From contig JAPNXP010000002.1 of the NCBI GenBank assembly GCA_028753945.1, positions 14,949,624 to 15,013,623 on the forward strand: a stretch of DNA of 64,000 nt. The letters are read 5' to 3'. The notes beneath the pieces are model-generated. The model ran no database searches, was not told where the DNA came from, and worked only from the letters and a program-made list of their open reading frames with translations. The stretch comes from Hexactinellida sp. DTS-2022 (Eukaryota; Porifera; Hexactinellida). Made by a program: the position numbers and the translations under genes. The first letter of the stretch is position 1, and each line of letters starts with the position of its first letter. Shown here piece after piece: positions 42,239 through 51,402 of the stretch.

Positions 42239-43612
42239 ATGTCAACTTTTGTTCATTCTACATATTCAGCAGATTTTCATATACCAGGAGAAGTTTCTGG
42301 CAAAATACCAGGGTGAGGAGTATACTAGCTATATTACCGTTGTTCTCTAACATTATATTATGTGTTACAGGTATGGAGGGTATTGTCCGAGAGTAAAGTA
42401 CAACTTTGGGAACACGTACGGAGAGTCGACAAGACGGACTCTGGAGGAACTCAGACAGAGAGCCACCAGCTCTTCCTCTAACAGATCAGCTCACTTCTCT
42501 CTCGGTAAAGAATTGTAATTCTTATACAGTAGAACCTGTCTATACGGCCAATTAGAATATAGAATAGGTCCCCACATGACTTCCCATATTATAATCTGCC
42601 TGTGTATTGCAGTCAGCGTATATAGCAATCATTTTTGGCTAGTCCCTTGGGTGGCCGTTATAGGCCGTTTCTAATATAATTTTCAGGCAATACAAGGTCA
42701 TTTTTAAGTCCCAAAAACCTTTTTGCGAAGCCGTTTTTTATTAAAAAGTTGTTGGCCGAAGTAAGGCTATAATTAGAAATATACTTTTATAATATCTTAT
42801 ATTTCAGGTATCAACCCCTCCCAGGCCCCCAGATGGAAACCGACGCAAGGCTACAAACTGCTAAACACAGCGGAAGAGAGGGACAAGTACATCACACTGC
42901 ACCAGGTATATTATCCTAACAAGGGGTTGTTAGAACGTTATTATACCCCTACATAAGTCCTTAATTGACCTTTTGTAATACAAATAGAATGATCGGTTAC
43001 ACATTGGTTTCCCGGGCCGTATGTATTTAATGGTTACTGTTACTATTCGTGTTACTAGCGAGTTCAAATGCAGAGACACCAGTACAAAGATAGGAGCGGT
43101 ATGGTGTACCCACTGCCTGACTTCGAGCTGTCTACACTAACCAGAGCAAAGACATCAGATGGGTAGAGTGAATTAACATTAAGTTTTAATACATTTGCTG
43201 GGGTAGAAATTCACAAATCAGTAGAACAACTTATATTTATAGAATCCGTTTGTATTTTGTTAGAATCAGCGAGTGAGTCAAGAAATAAATTGCAGTAGAC
43301 CCTCGTTAATAGGAACACCAGGGGACCGTTGAAATATGTTCGCATTATCCGGAAATTCGTTTTAACCAGAGTTACTTGCATGCATTTGTATAGGCTAGGA
43401 AATTAAATATTGTACTCCTTAACCGATATTTCCCTTATCCGTGTTTCTACAAACGAGAGTCTACGGTACATTAAATATAGCACGGCTCTATTAATAGGGG
43501 CAGTGAGCTTTTGAAGAGCAGAGGTCTGATCCCAAGAACGGCCACGGCACTCCGGCCTCAGTCCTCCATGCGAGAGAGAGCCATTCGGGACGTATTCTTC
43601 CAGTTGAGATAA
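42239..43612 (+). CDS. FAM166/CIMIP2-like ciliary microtubule inner protein
   Basis: Five exons: 42239-42312, 42371-42504, 42808-42905, 43059 (or 43074)-43162 and 43498-43612. They join in frame to about 170 residues. The N-terminus reads IPGYGGYCPRVKYNFGNTYG, the (I)PGY-x-GY-x-P...F-x-x-TYG signature of the FAM166/CIMIP2 family. Members sit inside axonemal doublet microtubules. Later blocks APRWKPTQGYKLLN and AIRDVFFQLR end the protein. The acceptor of exon 4 is ambiguous; both choices keep frame and differ by five residues. A J-family MITE at 43291-43471 lies in intron 4, ending about 25 bp before the exon 5 acceptor. It implies that the organism builds motile cilia. Confidence 0.75.
43291..43471. 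repeat. pogo-type MITE, family J, in the FAM166-like gene intron 4
   Basis: The left end GCAGTAGACCCTCGTTAATA and right end ACGAGAGTCTACGGTA bound about 180 bp. It ends ~25 bp before the acceptor of the last exon. Confidence 0.72.
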
Positions 43613-43771
43613 ACACACTTACACACACACAATATATACCACATAACACTTCTATTTATTAATTTATTTATTAGAATATGTAGTTAATAAAATATGACCC
43701 CAGTTAGTAAACAAACCTTACTATCTAGCTAAAGGGTAAAGCGCATGAAATTTATATCTTATAAAATTGGA

Positions 43772-44296
43772 TTAAACTAATACTTCTAGAATTTGTAAAA
43801 TAAACTTAACAATTTGCCAAATCGAGTTCGGTTCTTCGCTACTCTCATTGGCTTCCTCGTTCGACCGGACATACGCCTCGATATCGAACTGCGTTCCTAT
43901 GTCCGACTCGGTATCTAGGCTGGCATCCAGCTGTACTATATCAACCTGGAACTCGCAATCATCTGAAGAGGGGTACGCGAACACACCTATGTACAGAGGG
44001 TACTTGAAGGAGGAGAGCGTCACTACGTAATCAGTGCCACAGGTAGTCGAGCTTAAATCGTACTTCTTAAATGTCGGCCGTTTTGTAGTTGCCTGTTGGG
44101 ACAGGTATATATCGCAGTCCCCTTGTATAGACCTTAGCACAATGGCTAGCGGGCTGTGGAACTGGTGAGTAAGGGAGAAGTAGGTTGTGTCGCCAGCACT
44201 CACAAATCCCGTCTGCTGCTTTAGGACTGTGTGGGAGTACGAAACGAGACAGGAGGATAGGAGACAGAGGAGCGGAAGTGTTAGTTCCGGTCTCAT
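43772..44296 (-). CDS. UPF0669 (C6orf120-like) secreted protein
   Basis: A 174-residue single-exon protein. Residues 1-~21 form a signal peptide (basic start, LPLLCLLSSCLVS core). The mature part matches the C6orf120/UPF0669 family in order: YFSLTHQFHSPLAIVLRSIQGDCDIYLSQ, YDLSSTTCGTDYVVTLSSF, IGVFAYPSSDDCEFQV, an acidic linker and a hydrophobic C-terminal helix (IWQIVKFILQILEVLV). Human C6orf120 is a secreted glycoprotein of poorly defined role, so no molecular function is claimed. The C-terminal hydrophobic segment is shared with the human protein and need not be a membrane anchor. It is convergent with the FAM166-like gene, 160 bp apart. Confidence 0.82.
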   Translation of the reverse strand: MRPELTLPLLCLLSSCLVSYSHTVLKQQTGFVSAGDTTYFSLTHQFHSPLAIVLRSIQGDCDIYLSQQATTKRPTFKKYDLSSTTCGTDYVVTLSSFKYPLYIGVFAYPSSDDCEFQVDIVQLDASLDTESDIGTQFDIEAYVRSNEEANESSEEPNSIWQIVKFILQILEVLV

Positions 44297-44380
44297 TGCG
44301 ACACCGCTAATAGCAACTGTAGTGTATGTACTTAGTTAGGGGCATAATAAGGGAAGGATTATAAGAGATTAGGCTTACTT

Positions 44381-44556
44381 ATATATCGGTTGTTTTATGT
44401 ATATAAAAACCCGGCTTCGCAAAGGTGAATTTTTACGTTAGCAAATTCGTCGATTTTGGCTTGTAAATACTTTTTCAAGTCTTGCTAAATTTTATTAAAA
44501 GATTACTTTGCCAGTGCCTGAAAAACTACATTATAAAATGTGTTAGCCGATATATA
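44381..44556. repeat. Palindromic H-family MITE, long form, between C6orf120-like and CNOT10 genes
   Basis: Ends ATATATCGGTTGTTTT and ATGTGTTAGCCGATATATAA bound about 175 bp. The internal GCAAAGGTGAATTTTTACG and CAGTGCCTGAAAAACTAC cores are the reverse of other H copies. It is longer than the ~100-bp copies and takes up half of the 347-bp intergenic space. Confidence 0.7.
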
Positions 44557-44643
44557 AGTAATCCATGGGATTATACATAGCAGTGCTCATATTAATAAAG
44601 TATATTTAATCCTAAGAGAGGTGATACCAGTCCGTAATGAGCC

Positions 44644-47600
44644 TTATGACTTCTTAGCTTTCTTCCTATCCACTCTGCTAGCTAGCACGTACTGGTGCCG
44701 CTTAATCATTTGCAGCGCATTCGCTACATTTCCTGTCTGCAGTTCGATGTACACAGCCAGTAGGACGGCATTGGGGTGCGTCTCTTCCAATGGGAGCTGC
44801 GATGCCGACACGAGACAGGCCCTGGCCTTGTCGAACTCACCGCTCAAGCAGAACGCACTGCACAGGTTAAGGTGCGTTATGAGGCGAGCCTGGTTGCCAG
44901 TGCTTGGGAAGTCGTTCTTGCAGGCTACTCGCGAGGAGGCAGGCTGAGACATTCCTTCTGACAACAGTGGTTGCGAGGGAGGCTCAGGCTCCTGGAGGAA
45001 TTCTGAGAACCAAGAATCCTGTATGGAATCCGGAGACAGCAGCTCACTGGCCTCCTCCACGCGACCTGAAATAACACCGCTTTAACAACAGAGAGTAGAC
45101 TCTGTTAATAGGGACACCAGGGGACCGTCGTAATATGTTCGTATTAACCGGAGTTTGTATTAACCGGAGTCACTTGCATGCATTTGTATAGGCTAGGGGA
45201 ATTAACAGATATTTCCCTTATCCGTGTTCCTATTAACTAGAATCTATGTAGTATGTAAACTATAGAATGCTATGAATGAATGGTTGTACTTACCTAGTAT
45301 AATGAGAGCTTCCGCTTTGTAGATAGACCCTAGGAAGCTGATAGCGGGACTGAGGTTGGCACATTCCATTAGCCTGCTGCAGTAGTCAAGAGCCACTACT
45401 GGATCGCAGAGTCCGAGAGAGACATAGGCTCCGGTGGCCAGCAGAGAGGCGAGCAGACCGTCCCACTCAGCGGGCGAGAGGGGCGGCCCTGGCAGGCTCG
45501 AGTGGGGACACCCCGTAGCAGGATCTCTCTGCACAGGGAAACAGATACGTAGTGAAATGTATAGACAATTAAACATAAGAGACAACTTTTAAGGCTCGAT
45601 GAAAAGGTTGGGGGGTGAAAATATAGCGCCAAATTCTCCAGAAAAATGCAAGTTGGCGCCTATGAAAATTACAACAGACCCTCGCTAATAGGACACCAGG
45701 GGACAGTTGAAATTTGTCCTTATTATCCAGAAATTCGTATTAACTGGAGTCACTTGCATGCATTTGTATAGGCTAGGTCAGTATGGGGTCCACAAGATCT
45801 CACAATTATTATTACAGGCAATGGAATGATGTTTAGTGTTTCCTATAAGGGGTTTACGGCTGAAACGTTGGGAATCACTGGGCTATGGAATTAACCTTGT
45901 ACTCCTATAACAGAGTCTACTGTAGCATAATAACACAGTATCGCTATAGTTGCATACGTTAGAACTGTTGAGCAGGTAGATAGCATTCTTAACGCAGATA
46001 GCTCCGAACTCCAGGCCCGGGTGCGGCCCGACAGAGAGGGTCTCCGGGGGGACAGTCGGTCTGTGGGACTGCAGACGCATGGGTGTGAGGAGCAGCTTCC
46101 GGTTTATGCCCTGTCCCTCCAACACCTGCACAGTGCTGCTCATGTTACGCTCCTGTCGCACCTGCAAACAGCAATCAGTGTACTATACAGCATACAACAT
46201 ACAGCCTATTGTATAAACTATTTAGCTCCCTTTAATGTTCATAATAAATAACCAGACTATATAAACCAAAATCAGTGTATTATACAGCCACTTATAAATA
46301 CGCTCCTAAACCTGGTCTGATCTAATTTTCATTAGCCTAAATCACTAATTAAGTTACGGTATAGGAAAGGATTCCAAATTTTCGCGCTCCTAATTAATAT
46401 TTTCCAAAAATCATGCTCCAAAAGGAGCGTCTCGCGCTCCTGGATAATTCCTTGGAGCAAATATAGTAACGTAGCAACCTCCCACATTCCAACCTACCAG
46501 TTCGGTCTCCCTGAGCCGCCAGCTGGCCACACAGGCCTCGGCCAGTCTCTGCCAGATCCGCGGGTTTGTCCGGAACACCTGGACAGCTGTCAGCAGGCAC
46601 TCAAACGCCTGCTGCGGCTTCCCAGAGAAGAGCAGCTGCACCCCCAGCTGGTACACCAGCTCGTGGTGTCTGTTGACCCCCAGCACCGCCAGGGGCCGGC
46701 CCGCCAGCGGAACCGACCGGTCCGTGGGGGGGAAATCTGATAAGAGCAATAAACACACAGCATGTAGATACTATACAGTATAACCTCGTTAGTGCCAACA
46801 CAGTTAATTCGAATTTCCAGTTAATAAGTACACTATTTGAGTCCCCTCAAAGCTTTTTCAATACAAGTAACACGAGTTAATAAGAATTTTTCAGTTTTAA
46901 GGATAACGAATTTTACGATCACTTGCTGTACGTATTAACGAGGTTCTACTGTACGTATAATATATTCGTTTTATAGGCATACTATTAGATTGTAAAGTTT
47001 AAGAAATTAAATTTTTCCTGTGATTAGTAATTACCACTAATTTTAAACAAAGTAAACTCACTATATAATCCTTATGCTTATACCACTACACTATATAAGT
47101 TATTACCCCTTATATCATACATTATGCCCTTATAGCATACACTATGCCCTTATAGCATACACTATGCCCTTATAGCATACACTATGCCCTTATCATACAT
47201 TATGCCCTTATAGCATACACTATGCCCTTATAGCATACACTATGCCCTTATATCATAGCTAACCTGTGAGAGCCCTGTCGTTCTCCTCGAGTGCCTTCCT
47301 GAAGTAGTAGGCAGCCAGCGTGTGCTTGCCCATCATGGCGTGGCAGCTGGCCAGGTTGCCGAAGTAGAGGGAGGGGAGACACTCCCCGCAGTCCGTCAGG
47401 AAGGGGGTCCCGGGGGAGCAGCTCAGCAGGCGCAAGCTCTTGCGGTAGTTACCTGGGGGGTAATAGGCATGTAAGACTTTACATTCATTACTTCGCTATA
47501 AGCGGAGTTAATCAACTACTTTATCCGTAACATATATAGTAACTTTGCTACTATAAGTAAGTGGGACAGTAACTATCATTATAGTGAAGTGAGATATAAC

Positions 47601-49224
47601 GAAATACCCGCTTATAATGAAGTTTAAAATATTCCCCAGACGAATAGAGAAGTTTGTTATTTTTGTAGTTTATTAAGTAGTTTGCCTTGTACTTCCTTAT
47701 AACGGGAGTTGACTGCATACAAACTACTATCGCCTAACTACAGCACGTACCCCTTAGGAACTCGTAGTTGCTCTTTAGGAAGATGGCTGCCACGGAGAGG
47801 GCGGGACTGGGGGGCACTAGAGAGGTGTCGGGGGGCGGGAGAGAGTCCGGTTCCTCTGTCCCCTGTCCCGGGGGCGGCTGCTGCTGAGAGAGCTCCTTAA
47901 TCTCCTTCTTTGCGCTCTTAAGCTGTCGGACCGCTAGGTACAGTCTGGCTCTGAACTGGTGCATCAGGGGTTTGTAGAGATTAGCGCTGGGGTGAGGAGA
48001 TGTGCTGAGCTCCATTGAGAAGTCCTGTCTGCCGCCGTCAAACAGCAGGCTACACACAAACAGCAATCACTTATATATATACCGGAGACCTGTCCACTAA
48101 TAGACGTAATGATATTCTTACACATCCTACAATATTACTGGGCAAGACCTTAATTAACAGTCCTGTCTGAATGTAGTTTATATTTTTTTTGGTTTATATC
48201 ATTTTATATATTTTTATATAATTTAGTTACTTTGTATTTATTTAGTAGTTACTTTTGATAATACACATGCAAATTTCGACAATCCCAATTTCAGTGATAC
48301 CCAACCTTTCCAAACCGTTGACCCTTTATACCAATCACCAAACATTATGTGGACCCCTTCCTTCCATTGACCGTAAGACTAATTTGAGATCTTGTGGATC
48401 CCCTACTGCCTATACACTCACTTGTCTAGATATGTTATAATCTCGGCAGCACAGTCATTGCGGTATGTCTTGAGGTATATGTCCAGACACATGAATGCCA
48501 CTTTATATGCGAGCAGCTGCTCGAGGGACTGGCGTATGTGGAAGAGTCTCTCCAGGATTCCGAGGGCCTCCGAGTACTGTCGGAGGTGGAACAGCAGCAC
48601 GGACTGGTTGTAGAGCAGAACCGACTTGTCTACCGGGGAGATCTCAACCCCGGTCTCCTCTGCCTCTCTATCTACAGTGTTAGGATAATAAATATAGCGA
48701 CTGTATTACTACAAGCCAATTATAGTATTGTTATTAACTCACTTGGAATTAAACAAATCCTATAGTTATGTGTACCAGGGTTCTTCAAAAAGGGTTCAAA
48801 AACAAAAAAAGGCCGCTTTGAAAGTTAATTTGATTGCTCGGTGATGGTTTTGGACATATTGCGGAATTTGTATATTAAACAATATCATTTGTTTGGAAAA
48901 GGCTTTGAAGGGGACTGAAATACTGTTCGTACTAACGAGGTTATACTGTAGTATGTACTGTTTAATGTGTAGTATGGAATGTGTGAAGTTGGGAATATAC
49001 CGCTTACCCATTTGTTGCTCGACTTGGTATAGCACTTTCTTGAAGTCGTCTGTTAGCGTTAAGTTGGAGAGATAGTAGTGAGCCACCGCTCTATTGTGCA
49101 GAACCTTGGGATCCGACTTCTTGAGATCACAGAGTTTGTTAACGGTAGACAGACACGACTCGAAACTCTGTTCCTCGAAATTCCTCTTCGCAAGTTCGGC
49201 CAAATCAACTTCATGATCAGCCAT
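44644..49224 (-). CDS. CNOT10: CCR4-NOT complex subunit 10
   Basis: Eight exons: 49224-49008, 48671-48422, 48049-47751, 47452-47264, 46736-46498, 46161-45958, 45528-45294 and 45065-44644. They join in phase to 684 residues (human 744). The protein is an array of TPR-like helical repeats. Diagnostic blocks are VLLYNQSVLLFHLRQYSEAL, AIFLKSNYEFLRGNYRKSLRLL, YFGNLASCHAMMGKHTLAAYYFRKALEEND, RHHELVYQLGVQLLFSGKPQQAFECL and LITHLNLCSAFCLSGEFDKARACL...NAVLLAVYIELQTGN. CNOT10 with CNOT11 docks on the CNOT1 N-terminus in the major cytoplasmic mRNA deadenylase. Introns carry J-, A-, B- and N-family repeats and a 20-bp satellite. Exon boundaries were read from GT-AG sites and phase. Confidence 0.94.
45095..45247. 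repeat. pogo-type MITE, family J, in the CNOT10 last intron
   Basis: AGTAGACTCTGTTAATAGGG at the left and TATTAACTAGAATCTATGTA at the right; both ends are slightly decayed. It fills most of the 228-bp intron. Confidence 0.65.
45670..45922. repeat. J-family MITE carrying a hAT insertion (45782-45886), in a CNOT10 intron
   Basis: The outer ends are ACAACAGACCCTCGCTAATA and ATAACAGAGTCTACTGTA. The inner element starts CAGTATGGGGTCCACAAG and ends GTTGGGAATCACTG, the reverse orientation of the hAT-like element at 30132-30255. Eight-base flanks are GGCTAGGT and GGCTATGG, both one or two changes from the J consensus GGCTAGGG. Confidence 0.68.
46284..46456. repeat. Interspersed repeat, family N, in a CNOT10 intron
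   Basis: It contains CAGCCACTTATAAATACGCT and CTCGCGCTCCTGGATAATTC, shared with 36786-36972 and 60233-60420. Confidence 0.65.
46773..46954. repeat. pogo-type MITE, family A, in a CNOT10 intron
   Basis: Ends TACAGTATAACCTCGTTAGT and AACGAGGTTCTACTGTA bound about 180 bp. Confidence 0.78.
47113..47257. repeat. 20-bp tandem repeat, about seven copies, in a CNOT10 intron
   Basis: The unit CCTTATAGCATACACTATGC repeats with few changes (one copy lacks AGC), ending just before the donor region of the exon that ends at 47264. Confidence 0.85.
48293..48405. mobile_element. hAT-like MITE remnant in a CNOT10 intron
   Basis: CAGTGATACCCAACCTTTCC at the left and internal ATGTGGACCCC match the element at 30132-30255. 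The right terminus is cut at GGATCCCCTACTGCC, close to the splice donor at 48421. Confidence 0.6.
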
Positions 49225-49314
49225 AAAGCAATCTCTAGGGAGTCACAACAAATACACTAAATACCATTGGTAAGGTGTATAATAGTCACAATCCATAGTC
49301 AAAATTAGATAAGG

Positions 49315-49425
49315 AATTCTTATAGGTCAACATCTTTTCCAAAGTAATTTTCTGCACTGGTAAGATCATTTTTAAAAACACCAATAATTCACCTGTTTGA
49401 ATCCGGGTTTTGGCCATAATAAGCT
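49315..49425. repeat. H-family MITE between MYLIP-like gene and CNOT10
   Basis: TATAGGTCAACATCTTTTCC with core CTGCACTGGTAAGATCATTT is a decayed H copy. It lies in the 275-bp space upstream of the CNOT10 ATG. Confidence 0.55.
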
Positions 49426-49499
49426 TGTTAGATAATTGATATAATCAAAAGTGACACGGAACAGTACAATATATACACAGGAGTTAAGAGAGTTATAGC

Positions 49500-50813
49500 T
49501 CATTTCAAGGCGAGGGTACAGATCATTGGTTTAGCCGTGTACCACTGTAGAGGGGCTCTGCAAATCGGACAGGAGTTAATATTACTGAACCAACACGTCA
49601 TGCAACAGGCCGCGTGACCACACTCCTTAAATACAACCTCGATCGGAGAGGAGAGACATATCTTGCATCGGAGGGATTGTATCTTATAACAGCTGGCCTG
49701 AGGGCCGTCTGGGATTCTGTCTGAAAGTTTAAGCGCGTAATTTAAATGATCCGATGACGCGTCTAAAATCTGAGACGAGTAGCAACATAATGCCTCGCAA
49801 ATTGTCATCTTTATGTCGTATAGAAATATGTTCGTGTTTGAGCCGGCTGGTAATAGCTTGTTCTTGAACTCCGGAGTAACTTTGTCGAATAAATAGAAAC
49901 AAACAGACTCTGCCATTAGTCTGTAGAGCTCAGTAGAACATTCCTGTTCTAAAGAGAGAACTGAGACTGTCTTGTAAATGAGAGAGTCATTGCTCTCTTT
50001 CAGAATTATAGTAAACTCTCCACTTACAGACTTCTGTACTTTAGTAATATCGTTAAGTGAGAATTTATAGAACTCATCTCCAGCAGAATCAGTTATTATA
50101 ACCTCGCTAATTCCAATTGCAAGCGAGCCTTTCATTTCTAAATCACCCATACCGAATAGTAGAGATGTGTACCAATGTCTGCCATACTCATTATAGTAGT
50201 ACAGCGTTCTTAGAAAGGTTAGTATTACGTCATTCCTCTGGGCCGACCCTGTATTTATCTGCTTCTGATGTCCATGGTTATAAGCTATATGGGAAGCTAG
50301 GAGTATCTTATTTCTGTTTGTCGTAGCAGGAATAAACTGAGTATAACTGCTAACACAATCTAAACTGGATTCGCATTCAATTCTAGCTACCATAGTGCCT
50401 ACCTCAGTTATTTCGTGGAAAGAAAGAGGAAATTTGTTTTCTAGAAACTTGTTTTTCTCTCCCAAATAAAATAGTTGTTTGCACTTACTGGTTAGCAGCA
50501 TGTAGGGAGGCGCGTAGAACTTAATTCGTAGCGAAAATCGGTAGAATATTTGGTGAGGAACACTGGATTGCTTCGGCCCAACTTCTATTTGCAGAATGTT
50601 TTTAAGGTTTATCCACCTCTCGGGCAGGTGCGGGTATTCCCTGTGCTTTAAACTGAAGAAGTCCCTCTCTATCAGCTGAGCCCGCCGACAGGCCTCGTTG
50701 AATATCTCGTCGCCAGTGGCGATGTCGGGCCGGCGGGCGGATATCTCCATTACCTCTCCGTCCGGCAAAAGCACGTAGTACAGTCTCTGCGAGTTCCGCG
50801 TGTCGGCTGGCAT
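49500..50813 (-). CDS. MYLIP: MYLIP/IDOL-like FERM-RING E3 ubiquitin ligase
   Basis: A 437-residue intronless gene (human MYLIP 445). Residues 1-~95 form the ubiquitin-like F1 lobe of a FERM domain (YYVLLPDGEVMEISARRPDIATGDEIFNEACRRAQLIERDFFSLKH), followed by F2 and F3 lobes (KIKFYAPPYMLL; GSLAIGISEVIITDSAGDEFYKFSLNDITKVQKS). A C-terminal RING (~383-420) reads CKICLSSPIEVVFKECGHAACCMTCWF...CPICRAPL with all zinc ligands in place. MYLIP ubiquitinates lipoprotein receptors and myosin regulatory light chain in vertebrates; here the substrate is unknown. The domain order and near-identical length support orthology. Three 37-bp repeats lie directly upstream of the ATG. The lack of introns contrasts with flanking genes and hints at retroposition, though no poly(A) relic was seen. 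Confidence 0.88.
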   Translation of the reverse strand: MPADTRNSQRLYYVLLPDGEVMEISARRPDIATGDEIFNEACRRAQLIERDFFSLKHREYPHLPERWINLKNILQIEVGPKQSSVPHQIFYRFSLRIKFYAPPYMLLTSKCKQLFYLGEKNKFLENKFPLSFHEITEVGTMVARIECESSLDCVSSYTQFIPATTNRNKILLASHIAYNHGHQKQINTGSAQRNDVILTFLRTLYYYNEYGRHWYTSLLFGMGDLEMKGSLAIGISEVIITDSAGDEFYKFSLNDITKVQKSVSGEFTIILKESNDSLIYKTVSVLSLEQECSTELYRLMAESVCFYLFDKVTPEFKNKLLPAGSNTNIFLYDIKMTICEALCCYSSQILDASSDHLNYALKLSDRIPDGPQASCYKIQSLRCKICLSSPIEVVFKECGHAACCMTCWFSNINSCPICRAPLQWYTAKPMICTLALK

Positions 50814-50817
50814 TAAG

Positions 50818-50925
50818 TGCAGGCACTAATGAGTGTACAGTAGTGTAAGGTACAGGCACTAATGAGTGTACAGTAGTGTATGGTACAGGCACTAATGAGT
50901 GTACAGTAGTGTATGGTACAGGCTC
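50818..50925. repeat. 37-bp tandem repeat, three copies, directly upstream of the MYLIP-like ATG
   Basis: Each unit contains GGCACTAATGAGTGTACAGT followed by AGTGTATGGTACA. The first unit begins only ~5 bp from the start codon, so the array lies in the 5' UTR or core promoter. Confidence 0.88.
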
Positions 50926-50930
50926 GTATT

Positions 50931-51296
50931 AATACAGTCAGGTTTGTTTATTATGCACATTAATGGGACGAAAAAATTGTGTGGATAATAGAGAGACTTC
51001 ATAATAACTCAATTTAATACAAACCCTATGTAGGTTGTTAAATTGGGACCATAGGACTTGTTCGTAATAAAAGATCATATTAATAAGAGACGAAAAATTG
51101 TTCACAATAAGCAGACCTGACTGTATAAACTTATAGTAGACTCTGTTAATAGGAACACCAAGGGACATATTATCCGGAATTCGTGTTAACCGGAGTCACT
51201 TGAATACATTTGTATAGGCTAGGAGAATAAAACCTTGTACTCCTTAACCGATATTTCGCCTTATCCGTGTTGCTATTAAAGAGAGTCTACTGTACA
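50931..51296. repeat. C-family then J-family MITEs between MYLIP-like and CDC23 genes
   Basis: 50931-51126 has ends TACAGTCAGGTTTGTTTATT and AGCAGACCTGACTGTA (family C). 51132-51296 has TATAGTAGACTCTGTTAATA and AAGAGAGTCTACTGTA (family J). With the 37-bp repeats they occupy most of the 590-bp intergenic space. Confidence 0.75.
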
Positions 51297-51402
51297 TTGT
51301 GTCTGTACGTACTAAGGGAGCTGATCGCATAAGAAACGAATTTAATTCAAATACAACTAATAACCAGTTAAAGTGATACGGGATACCATAGGAGTGCGGC
51401 TG

